Positions 43,101-55,300 of a stretch of 64,000 nucleotides of DNA are shown in pieces. Source of the stretch: Meandrina meandrites (taxonomy: Eukaryota; Cnidaria; Anthozoa; Scleractinia; Meandrinidae); contig OY855903.1 of NCBI GenBank assembly GCA_963693305.1, positions 20,095,755 to 20,159,754 of the forward strand. The letters are read 5' to 3'. A program made the translations under genes and the position numbers. The notes under the pieces were generated by a model. It saw nothing but the letters and a program-made list of their open reading frames with translations, had not been told where the DNA came from and made no database searches. Positions within the stretch are counted from its first letter, which is position 1. Every line of letters starts with the position of its first letter.

Positions 43101-44888
43101 ATTCTGTCAGGGTTGCATTCCACATGGTGACTTGCAATTTCATTTTCTTTTTAGTAGAACAAATTTTAATGATAGTGAAAACATTTCTAATTAAATGTAA
43201 CTAAAATGGCATCAACTGTTTGCGAAACAGACACGTACTAGATGCTTTTCATCGGGCATTATTGAAAGCATTGCACAACTAAGACAGTTCAAAGGGTCAA
43301 TAACTAAAATCAGCCAACCAGAATGCTTCGTACATGTAAAAGGTCCAATATCTTCAAAGTATTAAACCAGGTATTAAGGTTTCTATGGCTCTGCATCAAT
43401 CATAAATCAAATTAAATATGAATCTCTTACAAGTAAGCAGACAACTTATGTGCCCACTTTGGGAAAGGTTTCCACCTTCTATGAGATTTTCAAACGTGGT
43501 GTTTCTATGTGGCTGGAGCCTTGACTAAGAAGGGTGCTTTCCATTTGTCAGAACTGGCCGGACAAGCAGGTTGTTTTGAATGTGAAATAAGCCTTTCCTG
43601 CGAGATTTTCACACAAATCCACCATAACAATGTATTAACTGACTTGACAGGACAAACCTGACTAACAACGGAATTCTGTTCTTAAATATACCAGACTGGC
43701 CGACCAGTTCTGTCAAATGCAAAGCACCCTTTAGAAGTGTCTGACTTTGGTAGTAGAGGGAACATGGGGTAGGGGCCTAGGAGAATAGGGGGCAGGAGGG
43801 GAACAGGAGACAGAGAATAGAGGGCGGGAAATGGGATTCCCAAGGTGGCAGAAACTGGGAGAAATTGAGAAAACTTTCTCAACATTTTGTAATAATTTGC
43901 AATAGAAATAGCTCAGAGAGGCTGGAACCACAGTAAGGAGAGGGGCGGAAACCAGGAGTAAAAGGTGCAGGAAGCGGAAGGTTGTTACCCAGCTACATCA
44001 TGATGATGGGAGCCAAAAGGTATCTGTTCTTAGGGGATGTTTGGCTGTGATTCCAGAACATATTCATACCTACATGTACCCCACAGTGTTACTGGAAATA
44101 ATTGCGATGGGAAGGGGGGGGGGGGGGGTCTCAAAAGGCAATAAACTGTAGCATGAAGCGACCAGGAGTACCTTATTCTCACTAAATTTTGACTCCAGTC
44201 AGAGCTTGAAGCCAGACCACTCGGTCCGGAGTCCTGCTTCCTAACCATTAGGCCAATGTACCTCCCCTGATACATGACTTCCCTAAAACTTATAGACACA
44301 GCTACACTTGGGGTCGAACAGGAACAGGAACAATAACAACTCGAACATGTAAATGAGTTGTCATATCCTAGTTAGTGTAACTTTCTCTTCACCAAAATCT
44401 TATGATTAGGTATGCAAACAATTTACTGACCGAACAGATTATTTCCCTTCCTCGGAAATTCGTTTACACTAAGCTTGTATTTTGAAGTGCCTCCTTCTGT
44501 GATGTCAATATTAACTCAACAGTAGTTTACATGTAGGTAGACATTTAGTCACTGCACGATCGAGTTAAATTCAGTCAAAGCACATCTTTAAAGCTTGATT
44601 AAGGCTAAAACCTTTTAATCTGCGAGAGCTAAATTACAAACTTACATTAGATAACCATTGATCTGCATTTTGCTGCCCTTCGTTGTCATCTTGAGCCAAT
44701 TGAACATATCCCTGGTTGCCATCTTCATCATTCTCCATGTTGTCTTCGTCGTCGCTACTGGAGTTTTCCATGATCACTGGCGGCAATGGTTCGTCTTCTT
44801 CCGAATCAGAATTTTCTTCTCCTCGAGGAATATCCTTAGGAGAAATCTGTGGAGCCATTACGGACTTTTCTTCCACAAAATCGGACAT
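39999..44888 (-). CDS. MEA1: MEA1 (male-enhanced antigen 1) homologue, three exons
   Basis: The coding sequence joins 44888-44646, 42622-42520 and 40162-39999 on the minus strand (169 codons). The N-terminal two thirds is acidic and Ser-rich (SDSEEDEPLPP, SSSDDEDNMENDEDG), with NQGYVQLAQDDNE matching the GY-x-PL block of vertebrate MEA1. The C-terminus has VDLIRQVMSGITLPTSAIP then EWAKVVPEEKW, matching the family's VKxxMAGVxLPxxxxPxWA...W core. Length is close to the vertebrate protein (about 170-185). MEA1 is a widely conserved, mostly disordered protein first noted in testis; its molecular role is poorly known. Intron 1 is GT-AG. Intron 2 is GC-AG, with donor AAG|GCAAGT, and only that site restores the frame (codon GAA split G/AA). 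Intron 2 carries two TIR elements. The gene is divergent from the cadherin. Confidence 0.88.
40201..40435. mobile_element. MITE (235 bp) in MEA1 intron 2, 4-bp target duplication
   Basis: The ends TGAGGCCCTGCCAGGG and CCTGGCAGGGCCTCA are inverted repeats flanked by ATAC at 40197-40200 and 40436-40439. The interior has repeated CGACAAG/CGACA motifs. It lies only 38 bp from the exon 3 acceptor and may overlap the branch-point region. Superfamily not assigned. Confidence 0.78.
40440..41047. other. MEA1 intron 2, central part
   Basis: T-rich intron sequence (TTTATTTA runs near 40560-40630). No other feature. Confidence 0.5.
41054..42390. mobile_element. TIR element (1337 bp) in MEA1 intron 2, 6-bp target duplication
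   Basis: The left end CAGGGCATCTGACAGGATGCGG and the right end (reverse complement) CAGGGCATCTGATAGGGTGC are terminal inverted repeats of about 22 bp with two mismatches. ACAAAT flanks both sides (41048-41053 and 42391-42396). TTCCGCAT motifs recur inside both ends. The interior includes (AAATC)n at 41708-41738 and a LINE-like 3' end GCAATAAAGTTGAAGTTG at 42074. No transposase is readable. Superfamily uncertain. Confidence 0.78.
42520..42622 (-). CDS. MEA1: MEA1 exon 2
   Basis: Acceptor TTTTTAG at 42624-42623; the exon encodes AEEEVNSAPVIDDSESDSSL, then SSSTVRSAEPEMKQ plus one base. It ends at the non-canonical GC donor (AAG|GCAAGT, 42519-42514). It is acidic and Ser-rich, like the linker of the family. 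Confidence 0.85.
42623..44645. other. MEA1 intron 1
   Basis: GT-AG intron on the minus strand (donor AAT|GTAAGT, acceptor TTTTAG). It contains a tRNA-derived SINE relative at 44136-44276, a poly-G run at 44116-44128, and otherwise no supported feature. Confidence 0.6.
44136..44276 (-). mobile_element. tRNA-derived SINE (diverged copy)
   Basis: On the minus strand: AGGTACATTGGCCTAATGGT, then a T-arm-like GGTCTGGCTTCAAGCTC, and later GGTCGCTTCATGCTAC. The order matches the SINE copies at 45427, 58407 and 59757 but is more diverged and shorter. Confidence 0.6.
44646..44888 (-). CDS. MEA1: MEA1 exon 1 (start exon)
   Basis: Encodes MSDFVEEKSVMAPQISPKD and the acidic Ser-rich region through GYVQLAQDDNE to DQWLSN, ending at AAT|GTAAGT in phase 0. 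The ATG at 44888 is the first in this exon; M11 is an alternative start. Confidence 0.85.
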
Positions 44889-45225
44889 TTAGAAACGTTT
44901 AGCTTCATTGAATTGTCTCACATCATAATTCAGTTCTTTTCGTCAAGTTAAATGCAACCGAGAGGTCATGGGTACCAACACAGCTCGGTGAAAGGTAGAT
45001 ACGCAATGCGTACAAAAGCTTCGGTGCCTCCGTTTTACCAATACCAGGCCTCTAGCTCCTCTAGTGCCACTCATCAATATAAGACCGTAATATGTAATAA
45101 ATCAAATATTAAAATGTTGCATCATTTTTGAAGTTTTGATTTGATCCTGAATGTCTCCTATCAACATTGTGTGACGCTGATCATGACGTCAAAATCATAA
45201 TCAACACATGTACAACTGCGCTTAT

Positions 45226-45330
45226 GAGAATAGGGGCGAACGGGGCGCTTATAGAATGGGGGCGCTTATTGCAATAGGGGCGCTTATTGGCAAAAACGCA
45301 TTCGAAGTGGGGCGCTTGCAGGGCGCTAAA
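45226..45330. repeat. Repeat patch with GGGGCGCTTATTG motifs
   Basis: Four or five imperfect copies of (A)GGGGCGCTTAT(T/A)G occur in about 100 bp. The motif resembles repetitive internal sequence of marine-invertebrate TIR elements, but no element ends were found. Confidence 0.5.
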
Positions 45331-45426
45331 TCGAATCTTTACGGTACTCATTATTCAAAGAGTATTTTATGTCATAAAATAAACTTTAAAATGGAAAGCA
45401 AAGCTTATGTATACCTAGGTAAAGTC

Positions 45427-45705
45427 TGTCTACGAGCTAGCCTAGTGGCCCATCAGGCCGGAGCATATCCCGGGGTTTCCTCGCATGAAGCGACTAGCTA
45501 TAGGAATATTTCTACTCCCCCTGGATGGGATGCTAATAAATCGCAGGTTTACCACCAGCAGTAAATTCGCCGGTACCCATTGTCCATTCATACACCTGGG
45601 TGGAGTGTCTTGCCCAAGAACACAAGGCACACTGCCCGGCTCGAACCCGGACTGCCTGACCCAGTCCAGCGCCTAACCATTAAGCCACCGCGCCACCCAC
45701 AAGTT
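45427..45705 (-). mobile_element. tRNA-derived SINE, full copy
   Basis: On the minus strand the head GGCGCGGTGGCTTAATGGTT (A-box region) and GTCCGGGTTCGAGCC (B box) are tRNA-like. The body then has CTTGGGCAAGACACTCCACC, CAGGTGTATGAATGG, ACCGGCGAATTTACTGC and CTAGTCGCTTCATGC. Two close relatives lie in cadherin introns. Confidence 0.8.
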
Positions 45706-46287
45706 AAAGTAAAACAAAAAATTAATTGAAAAGCAAATTGAAAAGCAAATTGTGCATGAAGCACATTTTCTCAAAAAAAAAAATTCGTGCATAGGGCTGA
45801 AATCACACAATGCACAATGCACAGGCAATGGGGCCCCCCAAAAAATCTTGCAAGCTAAAAAAACCTCCCTCCACCCCCCATCAGTTTTCTAATAATCCAT
45901 CCCTCATACTAATTTGCATATTTTGTTGTTTAATTTACAAACAATAACACTTCACAGCCATTGAAACTTGGGTAGCGTATTTAACTCAGAATATCGATAT
46001 CGAATAATTAATTTGACGCCTACGTATTATATAAAATAGCAAAGTTGAATTCGACTTACCGTATCTTCATACATACGTGCCAGTAGATCGAAGTGAATCA
46101 AGTGTTGGAGTACATTATTTTAGCTACTGTTATTTCGTGGATACCGGGAGAAAAATGTCTGAACAAGTTTTATAATTACACCAGAGAAGACGATTACTGA
46201 AAAATTGACAATAACGTACTTCAACTGGCTAATTTGAGGAAAAAACTATTAAGGTAGTTTGACGGAATTTTTACCAGCTAGCCCAAT

Positions 46288-46342
46288 ATGAAGAATTTGC
46301 TATTATTTTCATCGATTTTGTGGCTTTTCAGCTGTTCTCAAG
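46288..46342 (+). CDS. Cadherin exon 1: start and signal peptide
   Basis: Encodes MKNLLLFSSILWLFSCSQ plus one base, ending CAAG|GTAAGT. The hydrophobic stretch is a typical cleavable signal peptide. The preceding CCCAAT leader has no upstream in-frame ATG close by. Confidence 0.85.
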
Positions 46343-49186
46343 GTAAGTGAACTTTGAAAATATTCGAGGCGGACTTTTTTTTCAAACGGTGTACTTGGCA
46401 TTAAGTTCTAAATGCACGCATGTAAGCTGTTAGCCATATAGCAACTGTTAAAGAAATGCTTTTTTATCAGCATGTTTTTGCCCTCCGTACTCTAAACAAC
46501 TTTTTCGGCAAACAACCAAGAACTCAACCAAATTTTGCAGAAAAAAATAATACTTTTTGTTTTATGTTTTGCTCAGAATAAATTAGTATTCGTATGGCTC
46601 TTGCTAAAAAAAAGCCACAGCCTGAGAAAAAAGACTCTTTTCATGTTGCTTGCTATATAGGCTAAACAAAAGTCTTCACTCAGTTTAGTGGACTGGTTTT
46701 GTTTTTAAAACATTTTGAAGTTTTCCGGACTGATTTAACTTAAAAACGTTTATTTCAGACCATTTAACTTTTTTCAGTTTGTTTATATTTTTCTTTTTTG
46801 TTAAGATGCAGGAAAAATATGTTATGTCGAGTTTGACAAGTCTTCGTTATTTTCGCTCGGGCTTAACGCATGAAGCAAGATTATTGACTCTCTATGATTT
46901 CGTCGGTGATATCGACAGAGTATAGCTAGATTACTCTTTGATATTATTACTCGAGGACGTGAAAGATACAGGTTTTATTTTATTTAATATTTACCTTTTC
47001 TGTTCGATAACGTAGTTCAAACATTGAATGTTTTAACATTATCAATTATTGATACACCTTTGAACAAAAGTCATTTCAACTCATCAAAACTTCGCAAAAT
47101 TATTTATATCTGAGCGAAAATATTGATCGTGATTACTTTGCTATTCAATATTTTCTTTTAAACATTAGACAAGTAAGATGGCAGAATAAACTATAAAATA
47201 CGTTTGCAGCGAGTGTGAAATCGGTCAGACTTAGCTTGCCAACGAAGCTTCAGGTTACCTTGGGGACTAAATGATAGTAATTAGCGTGAAGAAATCTTTT
47301 CGACTCTTCAGTGAACGAACAAAACATAATTTACTTCGTAGAATGTGAATAATCAAGCCGCTTCTAAACAGCTGAAAAATGTATAAAACTCAAGATTTGA
47401 GTTCGGTTCTTGTCCACGTTTTCTTTCAAGCACTTTGTCGACTTTGTCCGTTATCCATTTTCAGCTGCGGCGTAGAATGACTCTCATGTCGAGACTCGCC
47501 CCAGGTGTCTCTTGATGATATGTTGTGAGGAGCATTAGGACCCTCACCGAGATCAACGGTATCTATGCAAGCAAAGGAACCCGAGTGTCGTCAAAAGATG
47601 AAGAGAACGAGAAATAAAATCACACATTTGCAACTGTTTACTTCATCATTAGATTTTAGATTTTTTAAAGCGGCTGGCAACGAATTAGTGAATGAGTGAG
47701 TCAGTAACCCAATCCACTCAGTATCCGTCGATATGGAGATCTGAAAAAGTCTTTCTCTAAGACCGCCTGCCAGCCCGGCCGCTTTAAACGACTACGAAGA
47801 TTGCCAGACAACTAAATTTATCATAAAACAACAGAAAAAAGAAACGGTTATCAGTTTCCATTCTTGCTTTTGAGTCTTGAAAACTCTTACAAAGGGGTCT
47901 TGTATAAAGACAAGTGCATCAAACATTTTTAAAAAAGCTAACATTTAACATCCCGGTTGTACAAAATCGAAACTCCGTTCACCGAGATATTTTCTTAATT
48001 CCAGATACATGTTATTACGGGAAAAATAACTGAGGAAAACGTAAGGTCACTAAGATAGAAAAAGGCGGCTTTTTCTGTACGGCTTGGTTCGAAAGAGAAA
48101 TAAATCGACGTTTTCTCGTAAACAAGTACCGGAACCTATAATATTTTCCCTTTTTCTGAGTCTAGCAATCACCTTCTTTCTATTAAATTAATATAAAAAA
48201 ATTTCTATGGTAGAAAAATAAATAATCAATTGAAATGTGAACTTAGCCAGCGGTCCGGTGATGATATAATGGTGACTGAGAGATCACTGCATGCTAGGAA
48301 CAAGTTGAATCCTTGTCGATTGAAACTGCGTGCCTTATTCCTCGAAACACTCATTAAACTGTTCCTTGAAGTCAATGTTGTACATCTTTAGTTATATTGC
48401 GTTTTGCTTTCTCCCATTTTTTTCTCTCTAACGAATCGCGAAACGGTTCAAATAAAAATGATTCCGAAAACTGATATAATAATTGTATGGAATTGTGGGG
48501 CATATTCGAGGTCTTCCAGCTCCTAAACGAATTCCGGGACCCTTCTTTTTTTATTTGATAAATAAAGTTCCCTTAACATGGACAACCAATAGGCAAAGTT
48601 TGGACGAAAATCTGTTGTCAGTTCTGTTTCGATGGAATAACCGCCGACTGAAATCAAAAAACCTCCGACGAACGTTTTCCTGATCGCTTAATTTCAAATT
48701 TCCGTTTTTTCAACCTCACAGGCCTGAGATTTCTGCCGGAATTCATGTTTGCCACTATTTACGAAGAGGAGCCGGCTGGTGAGTGATGCGCCTTTGGTTT
48801 TTGTTTATTAATAGTTCTTCCACTTTTCCACACATATGGAATATATCTTTCTTGATTCTTTATTATACGCCAAGAAAGAGAGAGAAAAATTTCTCTTGTC
48901 TACGCCTAGCTTGTTCCAGGCCCTTGACCAGTTTGTTGGGCCGTAGTGCGGGCTAGCGAGGAAAAAAATACAATAAAAAGGAGAGAAGGACGCCACTCAA
49001 AACTCACTCCCACGCTCAGTGCCTGTTCTCTCGCTTTGATTTCCGTTCGCCACAGATCGAGAGAGCCTGGAACAGGCTATCTTACGCCTAACTGATTAAG
49101 CGCAAGTTATTGGCCGTTTTTATACTAGAAACGCGTTACCCGTCTGGACGAGCATCGGAAAACATTTTGTAATTCGTCCGGTTATC

Positions 49187-49217
<31 letters not shown>

Positions 49218-49297
49218 GTTACCCGTCTAGATGAGCTACTTTTCGAAATTCGTCGTTCAAGACGCGTTTCGAAAAGTAGCTCGTCTAGACGGGTAAC

Positions 49298-49328
<31 letters not shown>

Positions 49329-52300
49329 GATAACCGGACGAATTACAAAATGTTTGTCGATGCTCGTCCAGACGGGTAACGCGTCTCTAGTATTAAAACG
49401 GCCATTTTAAAATAGCTACATGTTAGAATATCTTTAAACCAAGGAAACCTTGTAAGCCGTTACATTATTATCCCCCTGCTCTGTCCCTGTAGAAGACTAG
49501 TTCCGCTAGTCGAAATATTAGTCATTAAAAAGCCTGCCCATCTTCATTTATGAATAAAAATGCATTACATTTTAAGGGATTGCGAGAATGAGCGTCGGCT
49601 TGGCGAGGGAGAGAGCGAGGAGCTCTGGAGGCGACAAGTACAAGCAACTAAATTCTCGATAAAGATGAAGTTTTCATTTGCTACGAGGGTGCGATAAAAA
49701 ACGCTGAGTCCCCGACGGAAATCGAACTCACACCTAACCCGTTGGCCGCTCTAACCACGAGAGACTCGTGGTTAGCTAAGCCTTTTACTAGGTTCATATG
49801 TGGCACGCGTCCTGCATACTACTAGGATCGGCAATGTCGAAAGCATCATATGTGTAATAAATAATGTGGATGGTAAATTTTTTCGTTTCTTCTTATGGAA
49901 GGTGGGTGGGAAGGTGGCGACTCCATCAATCCTGCTATCATTATACTCTACGTTGATACTCTCTGGATAGCGAGGCAAAAAAATTATTAGCCACTAGTCG
50001 CTTAAAATAGGACAATGTGACAATTGACCAGTGCCCCTTCTATCGAAGAAGGAACGAAACCTGGACTCGGGGCTTTACTTGCCCACGCACAAAAAATCCG
50101 GCCGTCCCCAAGTCCCCATCCAAAGGAAACGAAGGCTCGGTTACTCAACAGAAAACATGGCGGATGAGAACGTTCATTTGTTGTTCTTGCAGGTTCTTTT
50201 GTAGCTCGAGCTCAAGCAGGACCAGAACCCGTAACATATGGGCTGGGTCCTGATGCCGGAAATGTCTTCGTTATCAACAGTACCACAGGAATAATTACCG
50301 TGCAGAACCGCCTTGATCGAGAGGTTTGTGGCATGGAACATGACATGAATATGCAGGAATGTGGCGCCCTTTCTGGCGCTTTACATTTGTTGATACAAAT
50401 AGCATCTACTTGGAACGCAAAATATGGGCAAGTACTAAAACTCGAAACAACGAAAAGAAACCAGCCGAAACGAAATGAAACTTGCCCAATCGGTTAGCTT
50501 TTACTCCGGTTTGCCGCAGTTAGATTTTATTTGGTGGTTAGAGTAGTATTCTTTATATTTGTTTCGTTCGTTTCGGTGGTTTCGCCGTTTCGTTTCGGGT
50601 TTTAGTACGTGCCCAAATTATGTACGATATTTTCTGTCACGAAATTTAATGCGAACAAGTTTTAGGTCGCTCAAAGTTCCCAGTGTTAGGGGATTCGAAT
50701 CCAAACACCCAACATGCAAATGTACCTTATTTCACACTATTCCTACAATGCACTTGATTGAACAAATTTAATATGAAATAATAGCCCAATTTCGATATAT
50801 TAAAATTCAGACTAAAACAATAGACATCACTACGAGGCCCCAGGGAATAAACCCCACAAACTCTATAGTTTATTCCCCGGAGCCTCGTACTGAGGTCTGT
50901 TGTTTTAGGTTGAATTTTAATATCATATGGAAATTGGGCTATTGCCTTGGACAATAAACCTGTTGGTGCAAATTTCACTTTTTTGACTTTCTTCGCAATT
51001 GTTTAGTATTGTAATGGAACACTCTCTTGTGTTTGATACATTACATAATAGCACTAAGGCCCATCAGTACTCAGATTAGTATCACACATGTAAAAAGAGC
51101 ACTGATTAGAAAGAAAAAATGTTAGATTATTGTAGTTTTTTTTTTTTACTTTGCAAAATCTCTTATATCTATTCATACAATGATAGTAGTTTTAATGTAT
51201 CACATGCTCATTACTTAATTAGTTATTTTAATCTTGGCATAACTGATTTTCAGGCTCAAATTGTCACTGATGGATCATTCATGGTATATGCCTTTGATAA
51301 TGCTGGCAACCAGGTAATAGTCCTAATCTAAGTTACTGACCCTATTGCTCTCTTTACTACACTATCTCTGCAAACCCAAATTCGATTACAGTGCCAAGCT
51401 ATATACTTTTAGCTTCTTTTTCAATAAATGGGATCATTATACATTGTAATGTAAACAGATTCCTGTACTCATTAGCTCAGAGACTTAAAGTAATTTTGAA
51501 AATCATGCATTTACTTATTTGTTTACAGATAATTCACTTAGCTGCTAGTATTACAGGGGCGGATCCAGGATTTTTCTTAGGACGGGGTGCACATAGTTTT
51601 TTTTTTTCAGAATACCAGTTCTATTAGAAAGCCACTCAGTCATTTCAAGTGTGGGGGTGCACCCCTTGCACTCTCCCCCTAGGTGCACCCTAGTATCATA
51701 CATATTATATATGTGATGTGTGAACAGAGGTATAGCTAGGATTTTCCAAGGGGGGGGTGGGGGGGTAAACTGTGTCACACCCAGGGTCCTTATGCAGGTC
51801 ACTGAAGAGGTTCAGTCCTGCAAATGGAGTATGCAACTACCTAGCATTAGAAAAAAAATTATCTCACAAAAAGTGGGGGGGGGGGGGGGGGTCACAGGCA
51901 TTCCAGGACCCCCTGGCCATGCCCCTGGTGAAGAGGACCTTGTGCCCGTAACATTTCTCTAAAAGATTACAGATATCTCGTCCTTTGCATGCATTTACTT
52001 GCCTATGATGTTAGATAAAATATGCACTGTCATATATTAACTGTAAATAATATGCGATGGTAGTACTAACAAGACTGTGATAATGCCTTTTCTTTCCTGA
52101 AGGCTTCAGGAAAAGTCTTTTATTGGATTCTAGACATTAATGACCACTTACCACACTTCCCAAGTCAGTTCTACAATGTTACTATTGGAGAGGTATGTGA
52201 AGACTTGTGAGCAGAGTCAATCCTGTTGCTGTACCATACATTGTATAGTTGCCATGATCATGATCACCAGTCTTGGTACATGATGGTTATAATGTAATTT

Positions 52301-55300
52301 TGTTTGGGTATGCTATTAATAAAATTGGAATACAGCAGAGCTATGCTGGATAATCTTTTGATTTCATTCATTCCCGACTAGTCTCATAGTCAAAGATTTT
52401 AGTGTTTCCACTATTCTCATGGTCAAAGTTGTTTTATTAGTAGTCCCCCACTGGCGAACTATTCACAGGTTATTGTCATTAGAGTATTTTTTGATTGAAT
52501 GTCGTAAAACAAAACCAAGGACAAAGACAATCCAGTGAACCAAATCAAGCTCAAAGTATATTCATGTAGCTGGTGCAAAGCACTGGAAAAGTGTACACGA
52601 GCAAGTCATGATACCATCATGATACAGATCCCAATCATGAAAAATTCAGAGTAACATGGTATTCCCCTCCTTTACATGGCTTGTCAAGTTGAAATACATG
52701 ACTGTATAGTCGTCATACTCAGGGATGGGGGGTTCTCCCTTCTGAAAGAGATGGGGATGCCCATTGTCATGCGTAGGGTGTTCTGGGCAAAATGCCAATA
52801 TTCTTGGCCGTCAAGATCTTGTTAAAGGTTGTATATGAAGAAACATAAAAATATTAATCTTCAAATGGTATCTTTAGGTGTCAAAAAAGCCGCAGCCATG
52901 CCCAGATTGGTCTCCTTTAGATATTTTTAATTCAAAATTTCCGACGAGCATCCCTGTCTGTTTTATATGGGAGAACCTCCCCCCCCCTGTGGGTGTCATA
53001 CCCACTTCACCTTTTTAACGCCAAACCTCACATTTATTTTGCACAACTTTCTTTTCATTAGGCCATTGACGTTAATCAGCAGATATTCTCTGCAACAGCT
53101 ATGGATGAGGATATTGAAGGAAATGGAGAAATCCTTTACAAGATAACAGATGGAAATGAGGTTTGGGTGTAAATATTGCCAAAGATTTATTTTGTGCAAA
53201 GTTACCATACCCTAGTTGTTGATCATGAATTTAAAGACCAAGGTATCAATCACTGTGCATCACTTTTTCACATTTCCCCATCCTCTCGGCACCCAGAAAT
53301 CTTTATTGCCACAGATACCATCCAGCCCTCACGAAAATACTAGAAATTTAAAAAATCGTATTAACCTAGCATGAGGTCTTGATTCCTCAGGATGGAATGT
53401 TTAAACTGAAGGATGCTTATCAATGCAGTGTATTGGTGGCAAAACCTCTGGACTTTGAGTCAAAATCCTCATATGTTTTGAACATTTCAGCTTCAAATGT
53501 AAGTTTGCTGCTATTGACATTACTCTTTTTGTCAAGGGGAGGGGGGGAGGGGAGAGGTTTAAGATTCATGGTTTGGTTTGTGTGGACATGCATACAAAAT
53601 TTATTTTAATTTTTTTTTTCATCATCTGAATGGATCATGTGTTTCTCTTCCAATGAAATATTTTGTTATATCTGCAGTATCAAGAAGGCTTCTCCAACTG
53701 GACAGTTCTCTCAATATCAGTGGCAGATGAAGATGACCTTCCTGCAAGATTCTCTACTTATGAATATCATACATTTGCTAGAGAAGATGCTGCTGTGGTA
53801 AGATTAAAAAAAAAACATGTACTGCGTACCAATGCTGGTTCAGAACGCCCTTTACCAGACAGCTACAGATGTATACTAGATGGACATCTTAGTGGCAACC
53901 CATTCTTCTAAACAGATACCTGCCTTATACAGGCACTTACCCAAAGTAAACACCTACATACATTGTACTATTATAGCTCCTCTAAGTGCAACACCATACC
54001 TAAGCAGACACTTACCCTAAGCAGTCGCTTTCTCTTAGCAGACACCTCCTTAAAGCAGACACCTTCCCTTAGCAGGCACGTTCCCCTAAGCAGCTGCTTT
54101 AACTAAGCAGACACCTTCGCTAATAGGCAGACACCTTCCCTTAGCAGATACCTTCCCTAAGCAGGCACCTCCCCTTAGCAGATACTTTCCCTTAGCAGAT
54201 ACCTTCCCTAAGCAGATACCTTCCCTTAGCAGACACCTTCCTTAAGCAGAGACTTTCCCTTAGCAGACACCTTCCCTAAGCAGACACCTTCCCTTAGCAG
54301 ACATCTTCCCATAACAGACACCTCCTCTAAGCAGACACATCTCCCTATTCCCTTAACAGACACCTTCCCTGTGCTCGAACCTGGACTTGCCGATCTTGAG
54401 TCCAGCACACTAACCATGAGATGGTAATAGTTAATGTGTTAATAGTTCTCTCCCTCTGATCGCGCTTTGCTCTGCTCCTGCTTCTTGTTTTCCCCTCTCC
54501 ATCCCCTTTGAATGCCTGCCACGCAGGCCACCAATAAGCAGACACTTATCCCCTGTGCATACAGACTCCTACCATCTGCAGACACTTGTTCATTGCAGAC
54601 ACCTTCCCTTAGAAAGCAGACATGTAACTTATATGTGGATAATTATAATCAGTAGTGATGTTTCCACTAGCACTGAATTAAGAATGTAAATGTCATTTTA
54701 TTGTTAAATGACGTGTTGTTCGACAGGGAACTTCAATTATTCAAGTGATTGCAACTGATGAAGATAAAATAAATGACCCAGTTACATACGAGATAGTCCA
54801 GTGTAAGTATTAACTGATAGTCTCAGTCTCATATTAGCGTATAAAAAACTACCACGTCAGCGACGCCGAGGACAACGTTGATTAAAATGTGAATTTATTG
54901 TTTACTCAGTAATGTTGCGTTTACAAATAGATCAATTTGGTTTCAACCTTACTTGAAAAATTCATATAACGTAGATTTGATCATTTCACATTGCTGTTTT
55001 GCAGAGGACGGCAAAGAAAGATTCATAACGCTCGTGCAGAGCTGCTGTACTCCTCGTTAAATCTTTTCTTTCGCCGTTGGTTGTGGCTTGCTTAAATTCC
55101 TTATTCTATTTAAGCAGACTACCACATTGCTTTATGCTGATATACTTAGAAATCTCCACTGGCGATTTATTTGTTTGTCTATTTATTATTTCAGCAACCA
55201 ATAAACGTCGTTTGTTTGTCATTAATGACACCACTGGAGTTATCTCCCTGAACGGCACATTGGACAGAGAGACTGTGTCTGACTACAAGCTACAAGTGCT

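Larger units (their letters stand above)
44889..46287. other. Intergenic region between divergent MEA1 and the cadherin
   Basis: Contains both 5' regions, a GGGGCGCTTATTG repeat patch (45226-45330) and one SINE (45427-45705). No clear TATA box was identified for either gene. Confidence 0.5.
48779..50192. other. Cadherin intron 2
   Basis: Holds the long palindromic MITE 49111-49404 and a tRNA-derived SINE head on the minus strand near 49679-49776. No coding sequence. Confidence 0.6.
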
